From Reyranella aquatilis (GTDB lineage: Bacteria > Pseudomonadota > Alphaproteobacteria > Reyranellales > Reyranellaceae), in NCBI RefSeq assembly GCF_020880995.1, contig NZ_JAJISD010000009.1, forward strand, positions 124,001-188,000: a stretch of DNA of 64,000 nucleotides. The letters run 5' to 3'. The notes under the pieces are model-generated. The model was not told the DNA's origin and ran no database searches. It saw only the letters and a program-made list of their open reading frames with translations. Numbering within the stretch: the stretch's first letter is position 1; the number at the start of each line of letters is the position of its first letter. Shown in pieces: positions 31,634-44,554 of this stretch. Made by a program: the position numbers and the translations under genes.

Positions 31634-33643
31634 ATGACTTCTGCTCCAGACGATGTGTTGGCCCTACTCCGCAAGCATGGCCGCACCACCGACCCGGCCG
31701 CCCTCGATTCGCTGATGCGCGGGGTGGCCGCCGCCCCCGAAAGCCTGTCCGGTCCGGAATGGATTGAACTGGTCGATTCCGCGCCTGACGCCGAAATGAC
31801 CAGGGCGCTGACTGCCTGGCGGGCAGCACTGGCCGCCGGCGAAGACGGATTGGACGCAAGCCCGGCCCCGGCCTCCCGGCTGGCCGACCTGCGTGCGGAA
31901 CTGAAGCGACGGGGCCTCGACGGATTCGTCGTGCCGCGCGCCGACGAGCACCAGGGCGAGTACGTGCCGCGCCGCTCGCAGCGTCTGGGCTGGCTGACGG
32001 GGTTCAGTGGCTCGGCCGGTCTCGCCATCGTCTTGGCCGACAAGGCGGCGATCTTCATCGACGGCCGCTATACCCTGGCCGTCCGCGATCAGGTCGACGT
32101 CGCGGCATTCGAACCGCACCAGATCCCGGAGCAGTCGGCCGAACAATGGATCGCCGACAACCTGCCCAGGGGCGGCAGGCTGGGCTTCGATCCGTGGCTG
32201 CAGACGATCGACGGCTACGACCGCTTCGCCCGAGCCTGCCAGCGTGCCGGCGGCAGCTTCGTGCCGGTCGAATCGAACCCCGTCGACAGCGTCTGGGCCG
32301 ACCGGCCGCCGGCGCCCCTCGCACCGGTCTTGCCGCACCCCGTCGAATTCGCGGGCGAGACCAGCGAAAGCAAGCGCGGCCGCATCGCCTCGACGCTGAC
32401 CGCCCGGAACGCCGACGTCGCGCTGATCACTGCGCCTGACTCCATCGCCTGGCTGCTGAACGTGCGCGGCGGCGACGTTCCGCGCACCCCGTTCGCCCTG
32501 GGCTTCGCGCTGATCCACACCGACGGCCATGTCGACCTCTTCATGGACCGCCGCAAGATTCCCGACCGCACCATGGCGTGGCTGGGCAATGCGGTGACCC
32601 TGGCGCCGCCCGAGGATCTGGGCAACGCCCTCGACCTGCTGGGCAAGGTCGGCAAGCGTGTCCTCGTGGAGACTTCGACCGCCCCGTACTGGGTATCGAC
32701 GCGGCTGCAGGCCGCAGGCGCGTCCATCGTGCGCGACGCCGATCCCGTCTCGCTCCCCAAGGCCTGCAAGAACGCCGTCGAACTCGAGGGAATCCGCGCC
32801 GCCCATCGCCGCGACGGCGCAGCGGTGAGCCGCTTCCTCCACTGGCTCGACCGTAAATCGGGTACCGGCGTATTACGCGAAATCGAGGTGTCCGACCGGC
32901 TGCAGGCGCTGCGCCAGGAGACCGGCCTGTTGCGCGACCTCAGCTTCGACACGATCTCGGGTGCCGGTCCGAACGGGGCCATCGTCCACTATCGCGCGTC
33001 GGAGGCCACGGAACGCACGCTCGAACCCGGCAGCCTCTACCTTGTGGACTCCGGCGGCCAGTATCGCGACGGCACCACCGACATTACCCGCACCGTCGGT
33101 ATCGGCACGCCCTCCCCCGAGATGCGCGACCGCTTCACGCGGGTCCTCAAGGGCCATATCGCGCTGGCCAGTGCACGCTTCCCGGTCGGCACGACCGGAT
33201 CGCAGCTCGACGTATTGGCGCGCTATGCCCTCTGGCAGGTCGGGCTCGACTACGACCATGGCACCGGCCACGGTGTCGGTGCCTACCTGTCGGTGCACGA
33301 AGGACCGCACCGGATCTCGAAGATGCCGAACTCGATCGCGCTCCAGCCCGGCATGATCGTCAGCAACGAGCCCGGCTACTACAAGACCGGCGCCTACGGA
33401 ATTCGCATCGAGAACCTCGTGGCCGTGAAGGCAGTCGACATCGAGGGAGCCGACCGCAAGTACCTCGAGTTCGAGACACTCACCCTGGCGCCGATCGATC
33501 TCGCCTGCATCGAGCCGTCGCTGCTGACCGAGGCCGAGAAGCGGTGGCTCAACGACTATCACCGCCGCGTGCGCGAGACGGTCGGCCCGAACGTCGATGC
33601 GGAGACGCGGACGTGGCTCGACAAGGCGACGCGGGCGATCTGA
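31634..33643 (+). CDS. Aminopeptidase P family protein (M24B, three-domain type)
   Basis: A 669-residue Xaa-Pro aminopeptidase of the long eukaryote-like form, with creatinase-N domains before the catalytic one. The M24 metal ligands are visible: VDSGGQYRDGTTDITRT (two Asp), TGHGVG (His), NEPGYY and RIENLVAV (Glu). The C-terminal M24C-like tail follows. An extra N-terminal helical segment of about 75 residues precedes the first recognisable domain (ASRLADLRAELKRRGLDGF). It removes N-terminal residues ahead of proline. Cytosolic. Confidence 0.9.
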   Translation: MTSAPDDVLALLRKHGRTTDPAALDSLMRGVAAAPESLSGPEWIELVDSAPDAEMTRALTAWRAALAAGEDGLDASPAPASRLADLRAELKRRGLDGFVVPRADEHQGEYVPRRSQRLGWLTGFSGSAGLAIVLADKAAIFIDGRYTLAVRDQVDVAAFEPHQIPEQSAEQWIADNLPRGGRLGFDPWLQTIDGYDRFARACQRAGGSFVPVESNPVDSVWADRPPAPLAPVLPHPVEFAGETSESKRGRIASTLTARNADVALITAPDSIAWLLNVRGGDVPRTPFALGFALIHTDGHVDLFMDRRKIPDRTMAWLGNAVTLAPPEDLGNALDLLGKVGKRVLVETSTAPYWVSTRLQAAGASIVRDADPVSLPKACKNAVELEGIRAAHRRDGAAVSRFLHWLDRKSGTGVLREIEVSDRLQALRQETGLLRDLSFDTISGAGPNGAIVHYRASEATERTLEPGSLYLVDSGGQYRDGTTDITRTVGIGTPSPEMRDRFTRVLKGHIALASARFPVGTTGSQLDVLARYALWQVGLDYDHGTGHGVGAYLSVHEGPHRISKMPNSIALQPGMIVSNEPGYYKTGAYGIRIENLVAVKAVDIEGADRKYLEFETLTLAPIDLACIEPSLLTEAEKRWLNDYHRRVRETVGPNVDAETRTWLDKATRAI

Positions 33644-33672
33644 CCTTTTTCGTGCCGAGCTGAACCACATCA

Positions 33673-33778
33673 CCTCGTCCCGAGGAGGCCCGAAGGGTCG
33701 TCTCGAAGAACGGGCTACAGACGATGTGATCGTTCCCACCCGTCGAGACGCTCACTGCGTTCGCTCCTCAGGGTGAGG
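33673..33778. repeat. Imperfect palindromic intergenic element
   Basis: The left arm CCTCGTCCCGAGGAGGCC (from 33673) through TCGTCTCGAAG pairs imperfectly with the right arm GTCGAGACGCTCACTGCG, ending CTCCTCAGGGTGAGG at 33778. The right part is the 'cctgaggagcgaacgcagtgagcgtctcga' type of repeat frequent in rhizobia-like genomes. It lies between convergent genes (aminopeptidase P and ligA). Confidence 0.65.
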
Positions 33779-33853
33779 CCATGGTTTGGAAATTCGAAGC
33801 GGTTCAGCTTTTTCTGGAACGACGCCCGCTTCTTTGGGCACTCAAGCCACGGA

Positions 33854-37703
<3,850 letters not shown>

Positions 37704-37712
37704 GCCGGACGG

Positions 37713-38531
37713 TCAGAAAATGCTGGAGAACCAGCCGCGCTTCTCATCGGCCGGCCGAGGACCCTCGCCGGTCATCAGGAAGTAGCTGTCCTGATACCAT
37801 TCGCTGCCGGGGAAGTTATAGCCCAGCACGGCGGCGGCTTCCTGCGCCTCGCTCTTCACGCCCAGCGAGAGGTAACTCTCGACCAGACGGTGCAGCGCCT
37901 CGGGCACGTGCGTCGTCGTCTGGTAGCGTTCGATCACCACGCGGTAGCGGTTGATGGCGCCGACATACTGCTGGTTCTTCTGGTAGTAGCGGCCGATGTC
38001 CATCTCCTTGCCGGCGAGATGGTCGATGCACAACTCGACCTTGAGCCGGGCGTCGCGCGCATAGGGCGTCTCCGGGAAACGCTTCACGACTTCGGCCAGC
38101 GCGTCGAGCGCCTGCTGCGTCATGCGCTGGTCGCGGCCGATGTCGGAGATCTGTTCGTAGAAGCAGAGTGCCTTGAGATAGTAGGCGTAGGGCAGGTCGC
38201 GATGGCCCGGATGCAGCTGGATGAAGCGATCCAGCGCGATGATGGCCTCGTCGTACTTGTTCGACTGGTAGTAGGCGAAGGCGGCCATGATCTGTGCCTT
38301 GGTGGCCCAGACCGAATAGGGATGCTGCCGGTCGACTTCCTCGAAGTTCTTGGCGGCCGTCTTGTACTCCTGCTGGCCGAGCGCATCGAGACCGCGATTG
38401 TAGAGCTGTTCGACGGGGCGCTCGACGTACTTGTCGTCGTCCGAGCCGCAGGCGGACAGGCCCAGCACCGCCAGCGAGAGCGTCAGCCCGGCAACGATGC
38501 GTCGTCCCTTACTCACAACCAACTTCGACAT
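37713..38531 (-). CDS. bamD: Outer membrane protein assembly factor BamD
   Basis: A 272-residue lipoprotein. The lipobox LSAC puts the lipidated Cys at 28, after a signal peptide. About five TPR repeats follow (LYNRGLDALGQQEYKTAAKN, YDEAIIALDRFIQLHPGH, and so on). BamD belongs to the BAM complex that inserts beta-barrel proteins. In most alphaproteobacteria lpxC lies between ftsZ and this gene; here only 106 bp separate them. Confidence 0.95.
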   Translation of the reverse strand: MSKLVVSKGRRIVAGLTLSLAVLGLSACGSDDDKYVERPVEQLYNRGLDALGQQEYKTAAKNFEEVDRQHPYSVWATKAQIMAAFAYYQSNKYDEAIIALDRFIQLHPGHRDLPYAYYLKALCFYEQISDIGRDQRMTQQALDALAEVVKRFPETPYARDARLKVELCIDHLAGKEMDIGRYYQKNQQYVGAINRYRVVIERYQTTTHVPEALHRLVESYLSLGVKSEAQEAAAVLGYNFPGSEWYQDSYFLMTGEGPRPADEKRGWFSSIF

Positions 38532-38578
38532 GTCCCATCCGTGCTACTTCGGCCCGGCGCGTTATATCACGCGCCAGC

Positions 38579-38605
38579 GAAAAAAAGAGGGGCCGATGGC
38601 CCCTC
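38579..38605 (-). terminator. Rho-independent terminator after ftsZ
   Basis: GAGGGGCC-GAT-GGCCCCTC (38587-38605) is an 8-bp GC stem with a 3-nt loop and is followed on the minus strand by TTTTTTT. It ends the long dcw transcript, so bamD-recN-ligA needs its own promoter in the short stretch between the terminator and 38531. Confidence 0.9.
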
Positions 38606-38637
38606 GAGAAGATGCGTGGATACCCGAAATTCCGGCG

Positions 38638-40392
38638 TCAGTTGGCTTGCCGCCGCAGGAAAGCCGGAATCTGCAGATCGTCGTCGTCGCGCGCGGGCTT
38701 CGCCCGCTCCGTGACGTCGAGGCTGATCGAGGTCTGGACCGGAGCCGGACGCGACACAGGCGCCTTGGGTGCCACCGGCACGACGTTTTCCGGCGCGGTG
38801 CGTGCAACCGGCTCGGCCGGCGGCGCGGCGGGTGCCGTGGCGGCAGGCTTCGGCGCCGAGAACGCGCCGGTGATGCGCTGGAAGAGGTTGGGCGCGCGGC
38901 TGTCGGTGGCCGGACGCGCGGTCACCGGACGCGTGACCGGCTCGGCGCGGACCGGCGCCTTGGCCGCGGGACGGCTGACGCGCCAGTCGTTCTCGTCGAC
39001 CAGCGGACGCTGGGGGGCGGCCGCGACGGTCGCGGGCGCGGGCGCAGGCGCCGCCACCGGAGCCGGCGCAACCGCGACCGGAGCCGGAATCGGTGCCGGA
39101 GCCGGCGCGACGGGGGCTTCCATCACCGGCTCCTCGACCGGTGCTTCGTATACCGGCGCAGGTGTCGGCATCGACGTCATGATGGGGGCAGCCGGAGCCG
39201 CCGCAGCGACCGGGGCCGCGACCGGCGGAGCCGGCGGCGCCACCGCCACCGGCGGCGCGACAGGAGCCGCCGGCATCGCGGGGGCCGGAGCCGGCGCCAT
39301 GGCGGCGGCCGGCATGGCCACGCGACCGACCGGCGCGGCCGGACGGCTGAGCGCCGGCTGGCCCGTCTGCATCGGACGGTTCATGTCGAGCGACAGGTAG
39401 TTCGGCGCGGGCTGCTGCGCGGCCATCGCGGCGATTCCGGTGGCGACCACCGACACGCGCATGCGGCCTTCCATCCCGGCATCGAAGGTCGAGCCGAAGA
39501 TGATGTTGGCGTCGCCGTCGACCTCCTCGCGGATGCGGTTGGCCGCTTCATCGACTTCGTGCAGCGTCATGTCGAGGCCGCCGGTGATGTTGATGAGCAC
39601 GCCCTTGGCGCCCTTCATCGAATGGTCTTCCAGCAGCGGGTTGGAGATCGCCGACTCGGCGGCGACACGGCTGCGATCGGGGCCCTCGGCCTCGCCCGTG
39701 CCCATCATCGCCTTGCCCATCTCGCCCATGACGGTGCGGATGTCCGCGAAGTCGAGGTTGATCAGGCCCGGCATGACCATCAGATCGGTGACGCCGCGCA
39801 CACCCATGTGCAGCACGTCGTCGGCCATCTTGAAGGCGTCGGCGAACGTCGTCTTCTCGTTGGCGATCTTGAACAGGTTCTGGTTGGGGATGACGATCAG
39901 CGTATCGACGACCTTCTCCAGCTCCGTGATGCCCTGCTCGGCCGACTGCATGCGGCGGCGGCCTTCGAAGTGGAACGGCTTGGTCACGACGCCGATGGTG
40001 AGGATGCCCTGCTCGCGCGCCGCGGCGGCGATGACGGGCGCCGCACCGGTGCCGGTGCCGCCGCCCATGCCGGCGGTGACGAACACCATGTTGGCGCCGT
40101 CGAGAAGCTGGAGGATTTCCGGCAGCGCCTCTTCGGCGGCCTGGCGGCCGACCTCCGGACGGGCGCCCGCGCCGAGACCCTGGGTGATGGTGATGCCGAG
40201 CTGGACGCGCCGGTCGGCGAGAGACTGGCTGAGCGCCTGCGAGTCGGTGTTCGCGACGATGAACTCCACGCCCTCGAGCGCGGCGCTGATCATGTTGTTG
40301 ACGGCGTTTCCGCCCGCGCCACCGACACCGACGACGGTAATGCGCGGCTTAATCTCGGACTCCGTCTGAGGGAGACTGAGGTTGATGGTCAT
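38638..40392 (-). CDS. ftsZ: Cell division protein FtsZ
   Basis: A 584-residue FtsZ. The tubulin signature GGGTGTG is at 110-116, in an otherwise normal GTPase core (to about 330). A very long linker of about 230 residues rich in Ala, Pro and Val follows, and then the conserved C-terminal peptide [15 protein letters not shown] that binds FtsA. Start 40392 ([11 protein letters not shown]) is standard. It polymerises at midcell. Its long linker is of the Caulobacter type, but even longer. Confidence 0.97.
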   Translation of the reverse strand: MTINLSLPQTESEIKPRITVVGVGGAGGNAVNNMISAALEGVEFIVANTDSQALSQSLADRRVQLGITITQGLGAGARPEVGRQAAEEALPEILQLLDGANMVFVTAGMGGGTGTGAAPVIAAAAREQGILTIGVVTKPFHFEGRRRMQSAEQGITELEKVVDTLIVIPNQNLFKIANEKTTFADAFKMADDVLHMGVRGVTDLMVMPGLINLDFADIRTVMGEMGKAMMGTGEAEGPDRSRVAAESAISNPLLEDHSMKGAKGVLINITGGLDMTLHEVDEAANRIREEVDGDANIIFGSTFDAGMEGRMRVSVVATGIAAMAAQQPAPNYLSLDMNRPMQTGQPALSRPAAPVGRVAMPAAAMAPAPAPAMPAAPVAPPVAVAPPAPPVAAPVAAAAPAAPIMTSMPTPAPVYEAPVEEPVMEAPVAPAPAPIPAPVAVAPAPVAAPAPAPATVAAAPQRPLVDENDWRVSRPAAKAPVRAEPVTRPVTARPATDSRAPNLFQRITGAFSAPKPAATAPAAPPAEPVARTAPENVVPVAPKAPVSRPAPVQTSISLDVTERAKPARDDDDLQIPAFLRRQAN

Positions 40393-40541
40393 TCGGTTTT
40401 CTCCACGCAAACGAGGGGTTATCTGCTCGGAGCAACGGCGTGGGCCTCCCGTTTCGTCAGAAACCCTTCACCGCCACCGGCTTTTTCTTGTCTTTATGTC
40501 TATAGCCTGTGGGATTTGCCTCATCCCGCACAACATATTGC
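40393..40541 (-). other. ftsA-ftsZ intergenic leader
   Basis: A 149-bp gap with lower GC than its surroundings, unlike the overlaps elsewhere in the cluster. It includes GGGATGAGGCAAATCCC (arms GGGAT/ATCCC) and GTTTCTGACGAAAC, both small potential hairpins, and a TATAGA-like box. It probably carries a separate ftsZ promoter, as in many bacteria. I cannot define a -35 box with confidence. Confidence 0.4.
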
Positions 40542-41777
40542 CTAAAAGTTTTCTCGAATCCAACTACCGATCCGGCCGATCCGACTCGCCGGCGCTTCGC
40601 TCGACGCCGGCTGGGCCTGAGCGACCGCGTGGTTCTGGAGCGCGAAGGAGAGAAGTCCGGCAGCTGCGGAAAATGCAGGCCCGCCGGTCGAATCCGCGAG
40701 TCCCGCCAGACGCAGCGGCGCGCCAGTGCGGACCTTCTTGTTGAGAATCGCGGCCGCGACTTCGGGGACGCCGTCGAGTTGGCAGCCGCCGCCGACCAGA
40801 ACGGCGCGTCCACCGGCCAACTTATCCACACCGGACGCTTCGAGTCGGCTGCGCACGAGCTCGAACGTCTCCTCGACTCGCGGACGAATGATGCCGACGA
40901 GAATCGAACGCGGAATGTGGTTGGGCCGCGTGCGGTCCTCCTCGCCGATCAGCGGCACATCGATGATGTCGTACTCGTCGTTGGGCTTGATGACGGCACG
41001 GCCGATCTGGGTCTTCATCCGCTCTGCATGAGCGACCGGCGTGGACAGGCCGCGGGCGATGTCGCGCGTGACATGCTCGCCGCCCACCGGGATCGAATCG
41101 ACATGGACCAGGTGGCCTTCGTAGAAGACGGCGATCGAGGTCGTGCCGGCGCCCATGTCGATCAGGGTCACGCCGAGGTCGCGTTCGTCGGAAACCAGCG
41201 AGCTGAGGCCCGCGGCATGGGCCGCAACGACGCGATCGGCGATCTCGAGATGGGCGCGCCGCACGCAGACCTGCAGGTTGCGCATCGCGCCGCTGGCGGC
41301 GGTCACCAGATGGACATCGACGCCCAGCCTCTCGCCGAACATGCCGCGGGCGTCGCGCACCGGCGTGCCGTCGACGGTGTAGCCGATGGCGGCCGAGTGG
41401 ATGATGTCGCGGTCGGCGGTCTCGGCCGGAAGCTGGATATGCTGCTGGACCCGGCGCACGTCGCGCTCGCCGATTTCGTGATGCCCGATCGCCACTTCGA
41501 GACTCTGATTGTGGGACGCCGCCGATCCGCCGCTCACGCCCACGATGACGTCGCGGACCTGCTCGCCGCACATCTCCTCCGCCGTCGACACCGCCGAGGA
41601 GATCGCCCGGGTGGCGGCCTCCATGTCGACGATGTTGCCGGAGCGCATGCCGAGAGCGGGCTGGTGGCCGATGCCGACTACGCGAAGTCCCTGGCCATCG
41701 ACCCGGGCCACGAAGCACACGACCTTGTTGGTGCCGATGTCGAGCGCCGCAATGACGCCATTTCTCGTCTTCGCCAC
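40542..41777 (-). CDS. ftsA: Cell division protein FtsA
   Basis: A 411-residue actin-fold ATPase. Phosphate 1 is in ALDIGTNKVVCFVARV, phosphate 2 in LIDMGAGTTSIAVF, and the 1C/SHS2 insert comes between. The C-terminal RIGRIGSWIRENF forms the amphipathic membrane-targeting helix. It tethers FtsZ to the membrane and recruits later divisome proteins. Confidence 0.95.
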   Translation of the reverse strand: MAKTRNGVIAALDIGTNKVVCFVARVDGQGLRVVGIGHQPALGMRSGNIVDMEAATRAISSAVSTAEEMCGEQVRDVIVGVSGGSAASHNQSLEVAIGHHEIGERDVRRVQQHIQLPAETADRDIIHSAAIGYTVDGTPVRDARGMFGERLGVDVHLVTAASGAMRNLQVCVRRAHLEIADRVVAAHAAGLSSLVSDERDLGVTLIDMGAGTTSIAVFYEGHLVHVDSIPVGGEHVTRDIARGLSTPVAHAERMKTQIGRAVIKPNDEYDIIDVPLIGEEDRTRPNHIPRSILVGIIRPRVEETFELVRSRLEASGVDKLAGGRAVLVGGGCQLDGVPEVAAAILNKKVRTGAPLRLAGLADSTGGPAFSAAAGLLSFALQNHAVAQAQPASSEAPASRIGRIGSWIRENF

Positions 41778-41817
41778 GATGTCCCCCGTCTACGCGTACA
41801 CTTCCGTTTTCTTGATT

Positions 41818-42699
41818 CTACGCTGGCCCCGGCGTTCCGTCGCCAGGATTGCGCTTCCTGAGATAAAGTTTGTCGGGCAGCCGCAGATCGACGACGCCGA
41901 ACTCCCGCGACAGCAGCTTGTGCTGCCCGTCGAGCTTCGCGAGATGCTGAAGAGCCGCGACCGCATCCTCTTCCGGCAGCCAGATCTCGACGCCGTTGTT
42001 CAGGATCAGATTCCAGCGGCGCTGCCCGACCCACACGGCGGAGCGAAGCTGCTGCGCCACGGTCGGCTCGTAGGTGAGCAGCAGCAGCAGATCGCCGACA
42101 TGATCGGGCGCGCCGGGCCCGCCCAGCAGCAGCAGCTTCTCGGCGCCCGGCGGCATGCGGCTTGCCCGCACGGTGCGGCCGTTGGCGTCGATCAGCGTGT
42201 ACTCGCTGCCGTTCTGCCAGATGGCGACGGCGCGGCGTTCCTTCATCGTGACGTAGAGCGTGTCCGGCAGGCGACGCTCGACCGTCGCCCACTCGACCCA
42301 GTCGATCGCCTCGAGTCGCTTGCGGGACGCCTGCAGGTCGATGCCCAGCAGCGAATCGCCGCGGCTGACGTTGAGGGCCGCGAGCAGGTCGGCGCGCTCG
42401 ACGTAGTCGCGCCCCTCGACGGTGACGTCCGCGAGCTTGAACGGGGTGATGGCGCCGACGACGCTGTGCGATATCGCCTCGAGCCTGTTCTGCGCCTCGA
42501 CCAGCCAGCCTTCACGCCAGGCCCACCAGCCGCCTCCGCCGCCGCAGCCCAGCAGCAGGACGATGGCGCCCAGAAGCACCGGCTGCTTCCAAAACGGACG
42601 GGCAGCCTTGCGGACCGGTCCGCGCTTCTTGCGACGGTCGTAGTCGCGCTTCGGCGCGGCGCCGGCCTTGGGCGTGGCGGTCTTCTTCGCGACGCTCAT
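41818..42699 (-). CDS. ftsQ: Cell division protein FtsQ
   Basis: A 293-residue bitopic membrane protein. A basic cytoplasmic tail (residues 1-38), one membrane helix (PVLLGAIVLLLGCGGG) and a POTRA domain beginning FKLADVTVEGRDYVERADL are seen. The periplasmic FtsQ domain follows. It overlaps ddl by ATGA. It links the early and late divisome. Confidence 0.93.
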   Translation of the reverse strand: MSVAKKTATPKAGAAPKRDYDRRKKRGPVRKAARPFWKQPVLLGAIVLLLGCGGGGGWWAWREGWLVEAQNRLEAISHSVVGAITPFKLADVTVEGRDYVERADLLAALNVSRGDSLLGIDLQASRKRLEAIDWVEWATVERRLPDTLYVTMKERRAVAIWQNGSEYTLIDANGRTVRASRMPPGAEKLLLLGGPGAPDHVGDLLLLLTYEPTVAQQLRSAVWVGQRRWNLILNNGVEIWLPEEDAVAALQHLAKLDGQHKLLSREFGVVDLRLPDKLYLRKRNPGDGTPGPA

Positions 42700-43625
42700 G
42701 TGGGATGCCTCGCGTGCTCGACCATCCAGGTCATCAGCTGGGACCACGAGATACCGGCCCACTTCGCCTGTTCGGGCGCCAGCGACAGCGGCGTCATGCC
42801 GGGCTGGGTGTTGAGTTCGAGGATGACGAGGCCGGAGGTGCCGGGCTTCGAATCGTCCCAGCGGAAATCGGCGCGGCTCAACCCGCTGCAGCCAAGCTCC
42901 TGGTACGCCGCCAGCGCCCACTGCTTGGCGGTTTCGTATACATCCTCGGGAACCGGCGCCGGTACGAGGTGCTCGGTGATGCCGTCGGTGTACTTGGCTT
43001 CGTAGTCGTAGAAGCGGGTTCGCGGACGAAGCTCGGTGACGGCGATCGGCTTGTCGCCCATCACGGCCACCGTCAGTTCCCGTCCCGGCACGAACTTCTC
43101 GATCAGCACGCGCTCGCCAAACGCTGCTTCCGCCGCCTCCACCGCGGCCAGGTTGTCGCCGTCGCGCACGATATGGACACCGATGCTCGAACCCTGATCG
43201 ATGGGTTTTACCACATAAGGCCTCGGCATGGGATCGCCGGCAGCGAGCGTGCGGCGCTCGATCACACGGCCCTCCGCGACACGCAGCCCGAGCGATGCGA
43301 AGATGTGCCGGGCCAGCGGCTTGTCCATGGCAATGGCCGAAGCGAGCACGCCGGAGTGCGTATAGGGCACACGCATGATCTCGAGCACGCCCTGGATGCA
43401 GCCATCCTCGCCGTAGCGGCCGTGCAGCGCGTTGAACACGACATCGGGGCCGCCGCCCGCTGCCGGCCGCAGGAAATCGACCAGGGCGCGGAGGTCGCGC
43501 TTCACGTCGTATTCGACGACCTCGTGCCCGCCCTCACGAAGTCCTTCGGCGCAGGCCTTGCCGCTCACCAGCGAAACCTCGCGCTCGGGCGACCATCCGC
43601 CCATCAGGACCGCGACACGCGTCAT
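42696..43625 (-). CDS. ddl: D-alanine--D-alanine ligase
   Basis: A 309-residue ATP-grasp ligase. The N-terminal VAVLMGGWSPEREVSLVSG, the NALHGRYGEDGCIQG loop and the C-terminal ILELNTQPGMTPLSL are all present. The 309 length is that of the DdlB-type. It makes D-Ala-D-Ala for peptidoglycan. It overlaps both murB and ftsQ by 4 bp. Confidence 0.95.
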   Translation of the reverse strand: MTRVAVLMGGWSPEREVSLVSGKACAEGLREGGHEVVEYDVKRDLRALVDFLRPAAGGGPDVVFNALHGRYGEDGCIQGVLEIMRVPYTHSGVLASAIAMDKPLARHIFASLGLRVAEGRVIERRTLAAGDPMPRPYVVKPIDQGSSIGVHIVRDGDNLAAVEAAEAAFGERVLIEKFVPGRELTVAVMGDKPIAVTELRPRTRFYDYEAKYTDGITEHLVPAPVPEDVYETAKQWALAAYQELGCSGLSRADFRWDDSKPGTSGLVILELNTQPGMTPLSLAPEQAKWAGISWSQLMTWMVEHARHPT

Positions 43626-44554
43626 TCGCCCGCTCTCCCCAACGGTTCGCCGATCCGCCGGATTTCCCATTCGAGCTGGACTCCGGTCTTCTGCAGCACG
43701 CGGCGGCGCACTTCTTCGCCCAGCGCCTCGATGTCGGTCGCGGTGGCCTGGCCGAGATTGACCAGGAAGTTGCAATGCTTCTCGGACACCTGCGCCTCGC
43801 CGATGCGTAACCCGCGACAGCCGGCCTCGTCGATCAGCTCCCAGGCGCGCCGACCGGGCGGATTGACGAAGGTCGATCCGCCGGTGCGGCTGCGCGGCTG
43901 CGAATCCGTACGCGCCGCATCGATCTCGGCAATGCGGCGGGCGATGGCGAGCTGGTCGCCCGGCGTCCCGCGGAGCCGCGCCGACGTGAAGATCCAGTCC
44001 GCCGGCGCATCGCTGTGGCGATAGCGATAGCCGAGGGCGCCGGCCGGCACGGTATGGACGCGGCCCTGCCGGTCCACGGCTTCGGCCGACAGCAGGACCT
44101 GCGCGAGATCCCCCTCGTACGCCCCGGCATTCATCCGCAGGGCGCCGCCGATCGTCCCGGGGATGCCGCTCAGGAACTCGAGGCCCGCCAGCGCATGATC
44201 GCGGGCGGCCAGCGCAACGTTGAGATCGAGCGCGCCGGCCCCGGCCACCACGTCGTTGCCTTCCACCGTGATGCCGGTGAAGCCACGCAGCAGGCGGATG
44301 ACGACGCCCTTCACGCCGCCGTCGCGCACCAGGATGTTGGAGCTGACGCCCAGCACGGTGACCGGCACGTCGGAGGGCAGCGCGGCCATGAAGCCCGCGA
44401 GATCCTGGACGTCGGCCGGCCGGAACAGGACCTCGGCCGCACCACCCGCGCGGAACCAGGTCTGCGGGCCGAGCGGCGCGTCGGCGGTCAGCCGTCCGCG
44501 CGGCTTGGGCAGCCGGTCGATCAGGTGGGAGGTCGAGATCGCAGCGGCCATCAT
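43622..44554 (-). CDS. murB: UDP-N-acetylenolpyruvoylglucosamine reductase
   Basis: A 310-residue FAD enzyme with [35 protein letters not shown] (FAD and substrate loop) and the catalytic Ser in GGSTFVNP. The Tyr loop is short, so it is of the type II kind. It reduces the enolpyruvyl group to make UDP-MurNAc. Starts at 44554 and 44551 are adjacent; the first overlaps murC by ATGA. Confidence 0.95.
   Translation of the reverse strand: MMAAAISTSHLIDRLPKPRGRLTADAPLGPQTWFRAGGAAEVLFRPADVQDLAGFMAALPSDVPVTVLGVSSNILVRDGGVKGVVIRLLRGFTGITVEGNDVVAGAGALDLNVALAARDHALAGLEFLSGIPGTIGGALRMNAGAYEGDLAQVLLSAEAVDRQGRVHTVPAGALGYRYRHSDAPADWIFTSARLRGTPGDQLAIARRIAEIDAARTDSQPRSRTGGSTFVNPPGRRAWELIDEAGCRGLRIGEAQVSEKHCNFLVNLGQATATDIEALGEEVRRRVLQKTGVQLEWEIRRIGEPLGRAGE

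Noticed and set aside
33644..33853. Possible small gene or attachment site in the gap before ligA
   Set aside because: No coding frame with a ribosome site; the palindromic element explains most of the stretch, and no tRNA or integrase is near.
40393..40541. A divergent small ORF at 40382-40744
   Set aside because: It runs antisense into ftsA, has no conserved residues, and the gap is better explained as the ftsZ leader.
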